This document shows, in pieces, positions 1-8,492 of a stretch of DNA of 64,000 nt. Origin of the DNA: Candidatus Thorarchaeota archaeon (GTDB taxonomy: Archaea > Asgardarchaeota > Thorarchaeia > Thorarchaeales > Thorarchaeaceae). Made by a program: the position numbers and the translations under genes. The stretch is from assembly GCA_018335335.1 (NCBI GenBank), contig JAGXKG010000001.1, forward strand, positions 1 to 64,000. Direction: 5' to 3'. How positions within the stretch are numbered: position 1 is the first letter of the stretch; the number at the start of each line of letters is the position of its first letter. A model generated the notes under the pieces. That model ran no database searches. It was not told the origin of the DNA and was given only the letters and a program-made list of their open reading frames with translations.

Positions 1-1038
1 AGAGGGACCTTTTCGCTCTCCCGCCTCATACTCTTCAATCCGCTTAACCGCTTTGTCGTGGATTTCCTTAAACACCTTGTAGACATTTTCTGGAACGTCG
101 ATTTCCTTATGCCATTTGACATAGTCCTTGCCTCTGAAGTCAAATACAATGGAATCCTCACGAAATGTGACATGTTCAGCACGAAGAGTTGTAGCGCCTA
201 CGGTATCGGCTTCGTCAGGGTCCTTTTCGTCTCCAACTCGCAAGCAAAGACGGTCAATCAAGTAGCATGCTGCAGCAATCATTCTGGTCTTTGCTTTGTC
301 TGAATGGAGGCCCTTGTTGATGTGAGCTCGTATCTTGTCAAGCTTTTCTCCTATCTTCAGAGCAGTATTGAATTTCTCCTCTTCTCGCTGCTGTTTGATA
401 GGGGTGCTATCATGTAACCAAACATACTTCCATTTACCCGTGAGTTTGTCTTTCCATTTTGCGATCCAGATACAATCGGGTTTCCAGACAACATCTTTCC
501 AGTCACCCTCGGGCACTTCAGCATCTGGGCTCAGATTAAGGGTTATGTCTTCATGAGAGGCGCCCTTTTTCCACCTACCACGTAAGGGATGTTTTCCCCG
601 CCCCATGAAAATGCCAGAAGGTTCAGTCATGTAGTTTGCTAGTTCCATCTTCTGTCCATTCACAATGGCGTATCCGTACTGCTCTTTGAGTTCTTCACGC
701 CGAGCTTTTCGTTCCTTCCGAGCTTCTTTCTTCTCTTCTGTTGTCATGGACTCCTTTCTAGCCCTTTCTTCCTCTACGAGCTCAATTACAGGAGAGAAGT
801 CCACATCTTCAATATCCAATGGCGGATTATGTCCGAGTGCCTTGCTAAAGTCTTTCATGAAATTCTCGACAAATACAGGATCTTCAACATAATCGGTACC
901 CTGCTTTTTTGCCCAAGCAATTGCCATCTGTTCCTGTTGTGCATTCAGCTCAACTTTCTCTCCTTTCACTTCGATTTCTATGCCGCGAGGCTCTGGGGGT
1001 TCGAGAACGATTATGCCATTGTGGTCAAGTGATTCCAT
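1..1038 (-). CDS. DNA topoisomerase IB, eukaryote type (3' end outside window)
   Basis: The first 346 residues of a type IB topoisomerase; the gene runs off the left edge of the window. The core begins near residue 121 and carries the family signature PSGIFMGRGKHPLRGRWK (140-157), followed by the segment that contacts DNA. RLCLRVGDE (263-271) supplies the first catalytic Arg (R267, equivalent to human R488), and FRGKD (301-305) supplies the Lys equivalent to human K532. The remaining Arg, the His and the Tyr nucleophile would lie outside the window. The N-terminal 120 residues are charged and include a Lys/Arg/Glu-rich helix. The ATG is preceded by a GAGG site. Enzymes of this group relax supercoils through a 3'-phosphotyrosine. 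They are universal in eukaryotes and sparse in archaea. Identity is secure; completeness cannot be judged here. Confidence 0.93.
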   Translation of the reverse strand, partial: MESLDHNGIIVLEPPEPRGIEIEVKGEKVELNAQQEQMAIAWAKKQGTDYVEDPVFVENFMKDFSKALGHNPPLDIEDVDFSPVIELVEEERARKESMTTEEKKEARKERKARREELKEQYGYAIVNGQKMELANYMTEPSGIFMGRGKHPLRGRWKKGASHEDITLNLSPDAEVPEGDWKDVVWKPDCIWIAKWKDKLTGKWKYVWLHDSTPIKQQREEEKFNTALKIGEKLDKIRAHINKGLHSDKAKTRMIAAACYLIDRLCLRVGDEKDPDEADTVGATTLRAEHVTFREDSIVFDFRGKDYVKWHKEIDVPENVYKVFKEIHDKAVKRIEEYEAGERKGPS

Positions 1039-1211
1039 GGAAATTCCTCTTTTAGAGTAAGACGATCAATCGAAGTAGTGTTGAATAGCCGTAACTGAAA
1101 TCTTCTGAAAACGTGCTGTAAAACCTGCAAACAAAAGGCTTGTGATGCTGTAGCACCCAACGCCAACAATACAGGTGCATGTAGACCACGGGAACATCTC
1201 AGTCGAATATC

Positions 1212-2612
1212 TTACTTCATACATGAATTCCTTGGCAATGCCATAATCGGCTTCCTCAATATCTGCATAACTGCGTATATCGGCAAAGGGGGAAATTTCA
1301 TACCAGTATCTCGCACCACAATACCTTGCGATGTTGTATCTGAGCATGATGATGCCTTGGAAGCAGGTAGATAGCCCATATCAGTTGCATTCCAGTTGAT
1401 GAATGCAGTAACAGCATAGTGATCAGATGCCGTATAAGCAGGCTCATCGTCAACAACTGTGGAATTGACAAAGCTGTCGACAAAGAAATCATTGGCAACT
1501 ATGTAGTCAATTCTGAAAGATACTGCTCCATCACGATGACCATAGGTGTGCCCGGGCTTTGTTGGATTCAGAGTCCTATAAACATCAGTGAAGTTGTGCA
1601 CGTTTGAAGACCGATTGCCATATACAGTGTCATTCGGATAGAGCATCATGGTCATCGGACCATACCCAAGCTCCATTCCCTCAGGTGCCAAATCGCCAGT
1701 ATCTGCAGGTGAAAATGAATTCTGATCACTAAGATAGAGGATTGGTACATTCCCAAGAGCATCCATGTAGTTGATGATGCCCTCCATCTCAACCTCTCGC
1801 CGGTAGATGTTGGTCTCCCCCTCACTTGCTTTCAGATGACCCCCAAATACATGAACTGCGGTTCCATTAATATCAACAATAGCCTCGATGAAGTCATGGG
1901 TAACATAGTAATCATCGCCATTATCAAGTGGTACCACTGAAATTTGGTTGAACTCCAGTACAGGGAATCGACTCAGTATTGCCTCCCCGGTTGTGGAATA
2001 TCGAGTGTTCTGCGCGCAGTAGGCCTCATACGGGAGTTCATCTTCGAAATACGTGTTCAGTTCACTCACTGCAGCGTTCAGACTCTCATTAGCATTGTCG
2101 TCCCAAAAGCCAGTCTCAACCACGATAAGAATATCTGGGTTCTCCAGTTTGACTACAGTCTTCCAGTCATTGTTTTTCCCGCTCTCCTTGATGTTGTACT
2201 CCATGATTTTGAACCGACCATCGAATGGAGGCCGCACCTCGTCAATATTATCAACTGATACCTCGATACTCCTCGTCGCATATTTTCCCGAGCTATCGGA
2301 TACACTAACACGAATGGTATGTTTACCGTCCGGATACTCCGTCGTGTTCCACGCGTACAGATTCGATTTGGTAACATTCCGCCCATCTATGAAGATGGTC
2401 GCGGTGAGGTTCTCTTCGTCAACAACTGAGATGTTAAGCTGTACAATGCCAGCTATTGTGGATCCGGGTTGTGGATTGATAATGCTGATAGCTGGCGCTT
2501 TGTTCTCCGGCTCCGGTTGTGGTTCAGAACCTAGATAGAAAAGAATCAGTACTGAAGATGATACTAGAAGAGCCACAATCAAAACAACAATCACAATTCT
2601 CCTAGTTTTCAT
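1212..2612 (-). CDS. Secreted or membrane-anchored endonuclease/exonuclease/phosphatase family protein
   Basis: A protein of 466 residues with an N-terminal hydrophobic anchor or signal (residues 7-27), a Pro/Glu-rich linker, an Ig-like domain (about 37-125, with the pattern ISIINPQPGSTIAG) and an EEP-type phosphohydrolase domain (about 133-410). Expected active-site elements are visible: YN near 138, the Glu in VVETGFWDD, GGHLKAS, the Asp and Asn in YLSDQNSF, and the final SDH. EEP members cleave phosphodiester or phosphomonoester bonds in nucleic acids, lipids or inositol phosphates; the substrate here is unknown. It probably acts outside the membrane. The last 50 or so residues after the SDH motif look unlike a folded domain, and a better-looking tail is readable in another frame (1066-1347), so a frame change near 1350 is possible. 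Confidence 0.8.
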   Translation of the reverse strand: MKTRRIVIVVLIVALLVSSSVLILFYLGSEPQPEPENKAPAISIINPQPGSTIAGIVQLNISVVDEENLTATIFIDGRNVTKSNLYAWNTTEYPDGKHTIRVSVSDSSGKYATRSIEVSVDNIDEVRPPFDGRFKIMEYNIKESGKNNDWKTVVKLENPDILIVVETGFWDDNANESLNAAVSELNTYFEDELPYEAYCAQNTRYSTTGEAILSRFPVLEFNQISVVPLDNGDDYYVTHDFIEAIVDINGTAVHVFGGHLKASEGETNIYRREVEMEGIINYMDALGNVPILYLSDQNSFSPADTGDLAPEGMELGYGPMTMMLYPNDTVYGNRSSNVHNFTDVYRTLNPTKPGHTYGHRDGAVSFRIDYIVANDFFVDSFVNSTVVDDEPAYTASDHYAVTAFINWNATDMGYLPASKASSCSDTTSQGIVVRDTGMKFPPLPIYAVMQILRKPIMALPRNSCMK

Positions 2613-2831
2613 CAGGATATCCTCTCAGAGCATTCTGTTATTTGTATCTAAAGCATATGAGTCGTGTGATATTGTCGAGCTATTGTCCCGGAAACTACTT
2701 TTTTCCACTATAGGAAGCCCATTTATGATGTCTAAGGATGTTTTGCGTTTCGATTGAGCAATACTCTTAAAGCATGATTTTTCTGCCGTTTACATTGATG
2801 ATGAACCAAAAGCCGGTTCCAATCTAATAAT

Positions 2832-2906
2832 GCGGCCGTTGTCAAGTGGTTAAGATTCAGGCCTTCCAAGCCTGTGACCCGGGTTCGATTCCCGGCGGCC
2901 GCACCA
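2832..2906 (+). tRNA. tRNA-Gly (UCC)
   Basis: A complete cloverleaf without intron. The acceptor strands GCGGCCG and CGGCCGC pair perfectly, the anticodon stem is CAGGC/GCCTG around the loop CTTCCAA (anticodon TCC), the T-arm is CCGGG-TTCGATT-CCCGG, the discriminator is A2903, and CCA is encoded at 2904-2906. Confidence 0.95.
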
Positions 2907-2975
2907 CGTTCTCATGTAACACAATTGCTAAGCAAACCCTATCGTGGGAGGTCTTCCCTCATAATGCGATATCGT

Positions 2976-3404
2976 TCATGTGAGTTCCAACAAGTGTAGG
3001 ACACGTTCAACCACATGCTCATCAACCCCTCTGGATTTTGCCACTCGTAGTAGTTCTTTTTTTGATGTAGCATTTCTTAACACAAGGCCTGTAAGGATGG
3101 AATTAACCTCCTCAGTAGTAACCTTACAATTCAAGAGGAATCGAGCAAACAATCTGAAAGCATGGTGTCTGATTTCAAATATCCAATACTCCTGCCAGAG
3201 TCCGAGGTTCTTTGCTCTTCCAATGGTCGGTATCAGGGATTGGAATTGTAGTGACCAGTCAATTTCAACAGAAACGTCGTTAGTGATATGCAGATTGATG
3301 GGTGACATATGTGGTACAGTCTCAAGTGCAGCCTCAAGTATGTCCTGTAGTTCTTCCTCACTCATAGTTCTGTCAAAGATGGCAGAAGCCACTATATCGA
3401 TCAT
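2976..3404 (-). CDS. Hypothetical protein, 142 aa
   Basis: I do not recognise this protein. It is mainly alpha-helical by eye, with an acidic first helix (SEEELQDILEAALE) and a helix-turn-helix-like C-terminal stretch (TSKKELLRVAKSRGVDEHVVERVLHLLE) that resembles a small helical DNA- or protein-binding motif. No membrane segment or metal site is visible. Its ATG overlaps the TGA of the upstream 82-residue reading frame (ATGA, 3401-3404), which suggests translational coupling. The two frames could also be one gene split by a frame change, because neither half looks like a complete known domain. Confidence 0.6.
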   Translation of the reverse strand: MIDIVASAIFDRTMSEEELQDILEAALETVPHMSPINLHITNDVSVEIDWSLQFQSLIPTIGRAKNLGLWQEYWIFEIRHHAFRLFARFLLNCKVTTEEVNSILTGLVLRNATSKKELLRVAKSRGVDEHVVERVLHLLELT

Positions 3405-3649
3405 ACTCTCCGAGACCCCATGCGCTGCAAATATTCGACCAATGGAACCTCAGGTGGAGGAGCATGGACAGGAGGGGAAGGCTGCATCCCAATGGAATTG
3501 AGCCGTTCGGTGAAACTCTGATTGATTAGCTCGAGACGAGTGCGTATCTGAGGCAATTTGGGGATATTCCCTGTCTTGAGTTCAGCAAGCATGTGTCTTA
3601 GTGTGTCATAAGCTGAAGGGCTCGAAACATCTTCGATATCATCTTCCAC
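3401..3649 (-). CDS. Hypothetical protein, 82 aa, coupled to the next gene
   Basis: A short acidic reading frame with a helical middle (AYDTLRHMLAELKTGNIPKLPQIRTRLELINQSF) and a proline-rich tail. It has no recognised family. It ends in a four-base ATGA overlap with the 142-residue gene at 2976-3404. That overlap is the main argument that it is translated. The alternative is that both frames are parts of one disrupted gene. Confidence 0.45.
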   Translation of the reverse strand: MEDDIEDVSSPSAYDTLRHMLAELKTGNIPKLPQIRTRLELINQSFTERLNSIGMQPSPPVHAPPPEVPLVEYLQRMGSRRV

Positions 3650-3926
3650 TTGCTAACACACCAACCACGAAGATCTTGTCCACAATATTATGGCCATCCT
3701 AAGGCAAATCACAGAAGAATAACCCTGAGAAGGATGTAAATCTTCCCCCCCAAATTCGAGAAGCAACTTAGATGCTACCGATGCATTTCTACTCTCACCT
3801 GCTAGTTAAAGACACCGAAGCGCCACCCTCGACAAAGCAGGGTTCTTGACTACCATCATCGGGACGAGATGCCTTCTAAGAAGAATGAACGGTCAGGAAC
3901 CTGCACAGTTGTTTTTGCCATGGAGG

Positions 3927-4550
3927 TCAAAAGCCCCCCCATTCGGTGAATAAGACTCCGTCAAGCCTATCACGATAGAGCAGAGTTTCTTCATCCAGGA
4001 AAACATCATGTTCGCAATTCTTCTCATAAAACACATTTTTGGTCGAGAATCTGATGTGCTCAAGTGAGGTATGAAGCTGGATAGTATGATTCTTAGTATC
4101 CGTTCCAGAGATTGTCATAGTCTCCTTGGGGTCTACCAAGAAACTACCAGCATTCAGATAGTTTTCGAGATTCACGTCTTGCGCGTATGCTTTTACTTTC
4201 TTCTTGATTTCGGTCATGCAATCCGCTCCACGCGCACGTAGGTCGCTAGCGTCCGGTGTTCTAGATGCCTCGTGCAATCGCATGCTTGGAATTAAACCTA
4301 CAACAGGTGAACACAGTACCAGTTCATAGCTGTCTCCGACTGCGCCAAACTCAGTTTCGAATACAGCGTCAAGAAAGAGAGTCAGCCCGTCATCCAAAAA
4401 AAGAACGCCTATGTGATTCTCCCTTTGCTCCAGGCGAATCCATAACGATCTTCCTGGCAGGGACAAAATCAAATCATCTCTGGAGAAGAGGGTAGTTGGC
4501 CGCCGTGTGATGGCTAGGCTATCTTCAAGAAGGGGTTGATGGTTCAGCAT
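3927..4550 (-). CDS. Hypothetical protein, 207 aa
   Basis: I do not recognise this protein. It has a mixed alpha/beta composition with beta-like segments (LWIRLEQRENHIGVLFLDDGLTLFLD), no membrane segment and no conserved metal site, and it ends in the aromatic GVLFTEWGGF. The start lies 26 bases inside the 3' end of the winged-helix gene at 4525-5064, so the two genes very probably form one transcript. A function linked to that regulator is possible but is inference only. Confidence 0.65.
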   Translation of the reverse strand: MLNHQPLLEDSLAITRRPTTLFSRDDLILSLPGRSLWIRLEQRENHIGVLFLDDGLTLFLDAVFETEFGAVGDSYELVLCSPVVGLIPSMRLHEASRTPDASDLRARGADCMTEIKKKVKAYAQDVNLENYLNAGSFLVDPKETMTISGTDTKNHTIQLHTSLEHIRFSTKNVFYEKNCEHDVFLDEETLLYRDRLDGVLFTEWGGF

Positions 4551-5064
4551 CGTTCATCTCCAACACAGAAGCCGCAATCCAGTTAAGCATTCGATGAACC
4601 AGATTACCTTTTACTGTCACGAGATAATGCCCCCTAACCCTTTTTCGTACCACATACCCTTCGTGTATCAGCTGATCAAGATGGTGTTTGAGGGCACCAC
4701 CTTTCTTGTTAACAAGAGATTCCAGCTCTGTAAATGTCATGGGTTCGTTTCCAAGTGCCCGTATAATCTTGATACGGTCTTCATTTGCAAGAGGGGTGAT
4801 CAAGTCAGCAAGCCGCTCTGCGGTTATATCCTTAGGAGCAGGGAAGCCATTCTTCGTAGATAGATTGCTGATAATACGCTTCACTCGTTGATCAAACACC
4901 GCGGTAAGCTCTTCGTGAGTAGACGATGGAATCTCAGGAAAGGCCAATTCTTGCACAGCGGAATCCTTCCTGTCTTTTCTCAGTCGATTCAATTCCTTCT
5001 GGACCTCCTGTTTGAGACCACGAAGCGTCTCAATCTCCTCATCGATATCAAATCGCTTATTCAA
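4525..5064 (-). CDS. Winged-helix (ArsR-like) transcriptional regulator with N-terminal coiled coil
   Basis: A 179-residue protein. Residues 5-35 form a charged, coiled-coil-like helix (IETLRGLKQEVQKELNRLRK). Residues about 90-170 form a winged helix of the ArsR type: LANEDRIKIIRALGNEP, then the recognition region FTELESLVNKKGGALKHHLDQL, then the wing around YVVRKRVRGHYLVTVKG. There is no ArsR-type metal-binding Cys box, so it is probably not a metal sensor of the classical kind. It is transcribed divergently from the MFS transporter gene at 5127, and the 62-base space between them is AT-rich with TATA-like stretches. Control of the transporter and of its own operon is plausible. Confidence 0.8.
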   Translation of the reverse strand: MNKRFDIDEEIETLRGLKQEVQKELNRLRKDRKDSAVQELAFPEIPSSTHEELTAVFDQRVKRIISNLSTKNGFPAPKDITAERLADLITPLANEDRIKIIRALGNEPMTFTELESLVNKKGGALKHHLDQLIHEGYVVRKRVRGHYLVTVKGNLVHRMLNWIAASVLEMNDAEPSTPS

Positions 5065-5126
5065 TGGAAAGTCACTATGTTATATTGTAGTTACATATTT
5101 ATGTATGTTACGTTATTGTGTAGTAA

Positions 5127-6305
5127 ATGATGGAAGAGAAAACAAAAAACGTTGCAATTGTAACGGTAAGCAACACAATCTCCGTTACTGCAAATGGATT
5201 ATGGATCATGTTCATCCCTCTATATCTCTCAGGTAGTGGAATGAGCCTAGCAGAGATTGGAATTGTTATTGGGTTGAGCACATTAGCAAGAGCAGTATGT
5301 CAGTTCAGTGGAGGTCTTCTCTCTGATAGGCACGGGCGAAAGCCCCTAGTAATAGCAGGAAGGTGTATCAGTATAGGCGGTATTTGTGCAGTTGCCCTTT
5401 CTGTGCATCAGGTCGACAAGCACATTTCGGCAGGAATGCTGGCAGGTATTGGATATCTCATCATTTACGCTGGAAGTGGATTGCGGGGTCCCGCTACATC
5501 GATGATTCTCATGGAAAGCAGTGAGGCCAAACACAAAGGGCGGAATTACATGGTGGCAGAACGAGTCCTTCCATCACTTCCACCTGCTCTCACAGTACTT
5601 GTAGGTTCGATGCTTTACGGAAGAGGGCAGTATGGACTCCTTGTAACCATTGGTTTGATTGGATACATATTCGCAACAATTGTAGTAGGTTTTGGCATAG
5701 AAGAGACTCTCACCACAAATGGTGCAGATTCATATTTGAAAAGGCATGCATTGTTGAAGCCTGATTGGTTCCTGGTACTCCTAACTGTGGCATTCATCCT
5801 TGACGGTGTGTCTGCACAAGGCATCTCATGGTATATTCCAATCTACTTAGAAGACCTAGGTGTGGAATTTTATGGCATCCTGATTTCTTCATCCACGGTA
5901 ATAATCGCTCTTTTCGGGCTTTTCTCGGGATATCTTGTTGACAGGTGTGGTGGTCGTTCTGCGTTGATTCCTGCTTGGCTTTTGCTATCGGTCGTGGTTT
6001 TTCTATTCGGGCTTGTGAATGATCCCGTCCTCCTACTTAGTCTATATTGCGTATGGGTCGCCTTAGATACTGTAGATACAGCAGTGCCTCCCGTATTGAT
6101 TTCAAATCACTATGTTAATTCAGAAGGAGGAACACGAATGGGATGGTTCTCATCAGTCAAGAGTGTAACACTGTTTGTAGGGCCCATTTTGAGTGGGTAC
6201 TTGGTTGTCCTTGGAGAATCGTTTCCATTCTATTTCAAGGCTATAGCGAATGGTCTGGCAGCTCTAATCATAGCAAGAATCGCTACCGATGAGAGTGATG
6301 ACTAA
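5127..6305 (+). CDS. Major facilitator superfamily transporter
   Basis: A 392-residue integral membrane protein with about 12 hydrophobic segments. The loop between helices 2 and 3 has the MFS signature GGLLSDRHGRKP (residues 56-67), and a related GYLVDRCGGRSA appears in the second half near residue 270, which fits the two-fold repeat of the family. The substrate cannot be read from sequence; the general look is of a drug-efflux or sugar/proton transporter. The start is one of two tandem ATGs at 5127 and 5130. It is divergent from a winged-helix regulator, a common arrangement for regulated efflux. Confidence 0.88.
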   Translation: MMEEKTKNVAIVTVSNTISVTANGLWIMFIPLYLSGSGMSLAEIGIVIGLSTLARAVCQFSGGLLSDRHGRKPLVIAGRCISIGGICAVALSVHQVDKHISAGMLAGIGYLIIYAGSGLRGPATSMILMESSEAKHKGRNYMVAERVLPSLPPALTVLVGSMLYGRGQYGLLVTIGLIGYIFATIVVGFGIEETLTTNGADSYLKRHALLKPDWFLVLLTVAFILDGVSAQGISWYIPIYLEDLGVEFYGILISSSTVIIALFGLFSGYLVDRCGGRSALIPAWLLLSVVVFLFGLVNDPVLLLSLYCVWVALDTVDTAVPPVLISNHYVNSEGGTRMGWFSSVKSVTLFVGPILSGYLVVLGESFPFYFKAIANGLAALIIARIATDESDD

Positions 6306-6533
6306 ACTAAATGTAACAAGCCCAAGAATCTTGTAGCATCCAGACCACGGGCAACTCAATTCGTACCACCAGGCCGGATGGACTACACCATCTTCCCTGT
6401 TTCACCCACCCCAAGCAAAGCAGTCGGTTTTAACTAAATATCAGTTCCAATCAAGGAGTGCTGAAATCTGAATAAGACTGACTACTCATAATTGGTGGGG
6501 TCATTTGCCATCTAAGCCAACCAGGTAATCAAC

Positions 6534-6788
6534 ATGGGAGCATCGATGAGAGATATGCTTAAGCACGGAAGGAAATTCGAACGGATGGGGCCCAAAAAAT
6601 CAGGCGTGTTTGTAAGAAAGATACCGCGGTCAAAGGATGAACCTGTGCATCTGGCTCTTGAAATCAACCCCCTTGATGAAGACCGGTACCCGACTAAGAA
6701 GATAGGAGTCATCATCAGGAATCAGAGCGAGCTTGATTCTTCAGAGCAACACTCTCAGAGAAGAACGTGGACAAAGTACTACAGATGA
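6534..6788 (+). CDS. Hypothetical protein, 84 aa
   Basis: A small basic protein with no recognised family. It is Lys/Arg-rich at the N-terminus, followed by what looks like a beta-rich middle (SGVFVRKIPRSKDEPVHLALEINP). There is no membrane segment. An AGG site lies about 10 bases before the ATG. It stands alone between the MFS gene and the PadR gene. The composition looks more like a real protein than the opposite strand does, but the call rests on that alone. Confidence 0.45.
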   Translation: MGASMRDMLKHGRKFERMGPKKSGVFVRKIPRSKDEPVHLALEINPLDEDRYPTKKIGVIIRNQSELDSSEQHSQRRTWTKYYR

Positions 6789-6806
6789 TTGAGAGGGTAA
6801 ACGAGA

Positions 6807-6864
6807 GGGGGCCTAGGGTTAGGGGAATCTCCCGGATTTGGGGTCCGAGGTTCCAACCCCGACC
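6807..6864 (+). other. Degenerate tRNA-Pro-like sequence
   Basis: The stretch resembles the middle of a tRNA-Pro: a D-arm-like segment, an anticodon loop TTTGGGG (anticodon TGG) closed by four pairs (CGGA/TCCG), then a T-arm-like GAGGTTCCAACCCC. It lacks a matching 3' acceptor strand, has one mismatch in each stem and does not encode CCA, unlike the five intact tRNAs here. It could be a decayed tRNA copy or chance similarity. Confidence 0.3.
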
Positions 6865-7002
6865 AAAGAAAGGCTTTGAACGCCATTATCATGACACAAT
6901 TCCTCCTGCGGATTCGACCTGTGTCTCCTACCCTGACGCCACAGAGGTCCCGTATTCAGATGGGGTGTATTTGATTTGGAGGCACTAGAACCCACTGGGA
7001 TA

Positions 7003-7389
7003 TCAGCATGTCTTGCAGTTACCTGATTTCACAACGAAAGCCTTGCATTCTTCAATGATGTCCCCGAAAGCTTGGTAGAAGTATCGGGCAGACTCGTCTC
7101 GTGCCCTTTTGCCTGATTCTGTTAGAGTGTAGATTATTTGTCGGCCGCTTCTTTCACCCTCGATAAATCCCTCTTCCCTCAAGTCCTTGATTGCGGGATA
7201 GATCGTTCCTGGTGTTGGTTTCGTACCACGGCGCTCTGCTATTTTCTCTGCAATCTGTTGACCATTCAGCGGTTCTTTTCCCACTTCCCATAGAATCTGG
7301 AAGGTGAGGAACCCTCTCATATCGCAACAATCAGGAGGGCAACATATCTCCTCATCTTCAGCATTCTTGGTGGACATGGTATCTATCAT
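7003..7389 (-). CDS. PadR-family transcriptional regulator, Cys-rich, probably metalloid responsive
   Basis: A 128-residue PadR-type winged helix: DMRGFLTFQILWEV, then NGQQIAEKIAERRG, then TPGTIYPAIKDLREEGFIEGE with the PadR signature GTIYP and a wing RSGRQIIYTLTESGK. It is preceded by a CCPPDCC cluster (residues 17-23) and ends in NCKTC, which gives thiol pairs at both ends. It is divergent from arsM, and the space between them holds several inverted repeats. Family knowledge supports DNA binding as a dimer; sensing of arsenite through the Cys pairs is inference. A second ATG four codons in (7377) is an alternative start. Confidence 0.85.
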   Translation of the reverse strand: MIDTMSTKNAEDEEICCPPDCCDMRGFLTFQILWEVGKEPLNGQQIAEKIAERRGTKPTPGTIYPAIKDLREEGFIEGERSGRQIIYTLTESGKRARDESARYFYQAFGDIIEECKAFVVKSGNCKTC

Positions 7390-7438
7390 CTCACGGGTGT
7401 CGTTCTGTATCTATGCATGTGGCAGTATACTTAAATGC

Positions 7439-7471
7439 ATATTGGACTCCCAATATATCGGACGTCCAATA
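7439..7471. promoter_or_regulatory. Nested inverted repeats between padR and arsM (likely operator)
   Basis: Three perfect inverted repeats overlap here: ATATTGG (7439-7445) with CCAATAT (7450-7456); TATTGGAC (7440-7447) with GTCCAATA (7464-7471); and the palindrome GGACGTCC (7460-7467). A TATA-like CTTAAATG lies just upstream at 7430-7437. The position between a PadR regulator and its probable target suggests a PadR operator that overlaps the promoter. Confidence 0.6.
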
Positions 7472-7494
7472 AAATCTACGGGATGTATAGAAGA

Positions 7495-8358
7495 ATGTCT
7501 GAAGAGAAGAAAGTCAGTCAGATGACCCCTGAAGAGATTAAAGATGAAGTAAAGAAGACCTATTCCAAAGTTGCAGCACGAGATACATGTTGCACAACCT
7601 CGTGTTGTTCTGGTCCGGCCAGTTCTGAGAAGCAAGAGCTGCCAGAAGCCAGCTGCTGCAGTACTCAGCCAAGAGGGGCCAATGTAGAAATCGAATCGGA
7701 TTGCTGTAGTGACGCTCAGTCCTCTAAAGTGACCAGTTATGCTAAATCATTAGGCTATGACCTATCCGACCTTCCAGATGCAGCAAGAGAATCATTTGCT
7801 GGTTGCGGGAATCCTGTAGCGTTGGCTGAACTTCGGGAAGGAGAGGTTGTTCTTGACCTAGGAAGTGGTGCAGGCTTGGATGCCTTTGTTGCTGCCAAGA
7901 AAGTAGGAGAAACAGGTCAAGTTATTGGAGTGGATATGACTCCTAAGATGTTGGATAGTGCCCGCAGAAGTGCTGTTGAAATGAATCTGAACAACATCGA
8001 GTTCAGAGAAGGCGACATAGAGCATCTCCCTGTAGAAGACAACTCTATTGACGTAGTTATCAGTAACTGCGTAATCAACCTTGCAACGGACAAGGCGCGA
8101 GTGTTCGAAGAATCCTATCGTGTGCTTCGTCCTGGTGGACGCCTTATGGTATCTGATATTGTACTGAACAAGAAACTCTCCAGGGCCGAGCGGGATGATA
8201 TCGCAAATTACACGGGATGCCTTGGTGGAGCAATCTTGGAGGAGGAATACCTCCAGCATATTCGAGATGCAGGATTCGAAGAAGCAAGGGTCACCGAGAA
8301 AGAAGACTGGGGGCGCGCGGTCAGTGTTAGAATCAGAGCTCTCAAACCGAAAGCTTGA
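7495..8358 (+). CDS. arsM: Arsenite methyltransferase
   Basis: A class I SAM-dependent methyltransferase of 287 residues. The SAM site is [14 protein letters not shown] (118-131), with GVDMTP at 145-150 and the later motif VISNCVINL (188-196). The three conserved arsenic-binding cysteines of the family are present in FAGCG (C104), SNCVIN (C192) and TGCLGG (C242). The N-terminal 75 residues carry four adjacent Cys pairs (32-33, 37-38, 54-55, 70-71), possibly extra metalloid ligands. The enzyme converts arsenite to methylated arsenicals using SAM and thiols. The ATG at 7495 was chosen because an earlier in-frame ATG at 7435 lies inside the operator. It is divergent from the Cys-rich PadR gene. 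Confidence 0.93.
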   Translation: MSEEKKVSQMTPEEIKDEVKKTYSKVAARDTCCTTSCCSGPASSEKQELPEASCCSTQPRGANVEIESDCCSDAQSSKVTSYAKSLGYDLSDLPDAARESFAGCGNPVALAELREGEVVLDLGSGAGLDAFVAAKKVGETGQVIGVDMTPKMLDSARRSAVEMNLNNIEFREGDIEHLPVEDNSIDVVISNCVINLATDKARVFEESYRVLRPGGRLMVSDIVLNKKLSRAERDDIANYTGCLGGAILEEEYLQHIRDAGFEEARVTEKEDWGRAVSVRIRALKPKA

Positions 8359-8492
8359 GTTAATATAGAAGACCATTAGAGTAAGGGCATCAGGGTGAAG
8401 ATGGGACTGTCTCCGCGCAGCCCTTACAGGCGACCTGAGAATCTTAGATTGTGGCAATAGTTTAAGCCAGAAAATGCAAGGACTCCTAGAAG

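Noticed and set aside
2796-2831. TGATGATGA before tRNA-Gly as the C box of a guide RNA
   Set aside because: No matching D box or terminal stem is found before the tRNA begins.
6767-6988. 73-residue frame overlapping the tRNA-Pro-like stretch
   Set aside because: Its middle is the translation of the tRNA-like sequence, and it has no ribosome site or family resemblance.
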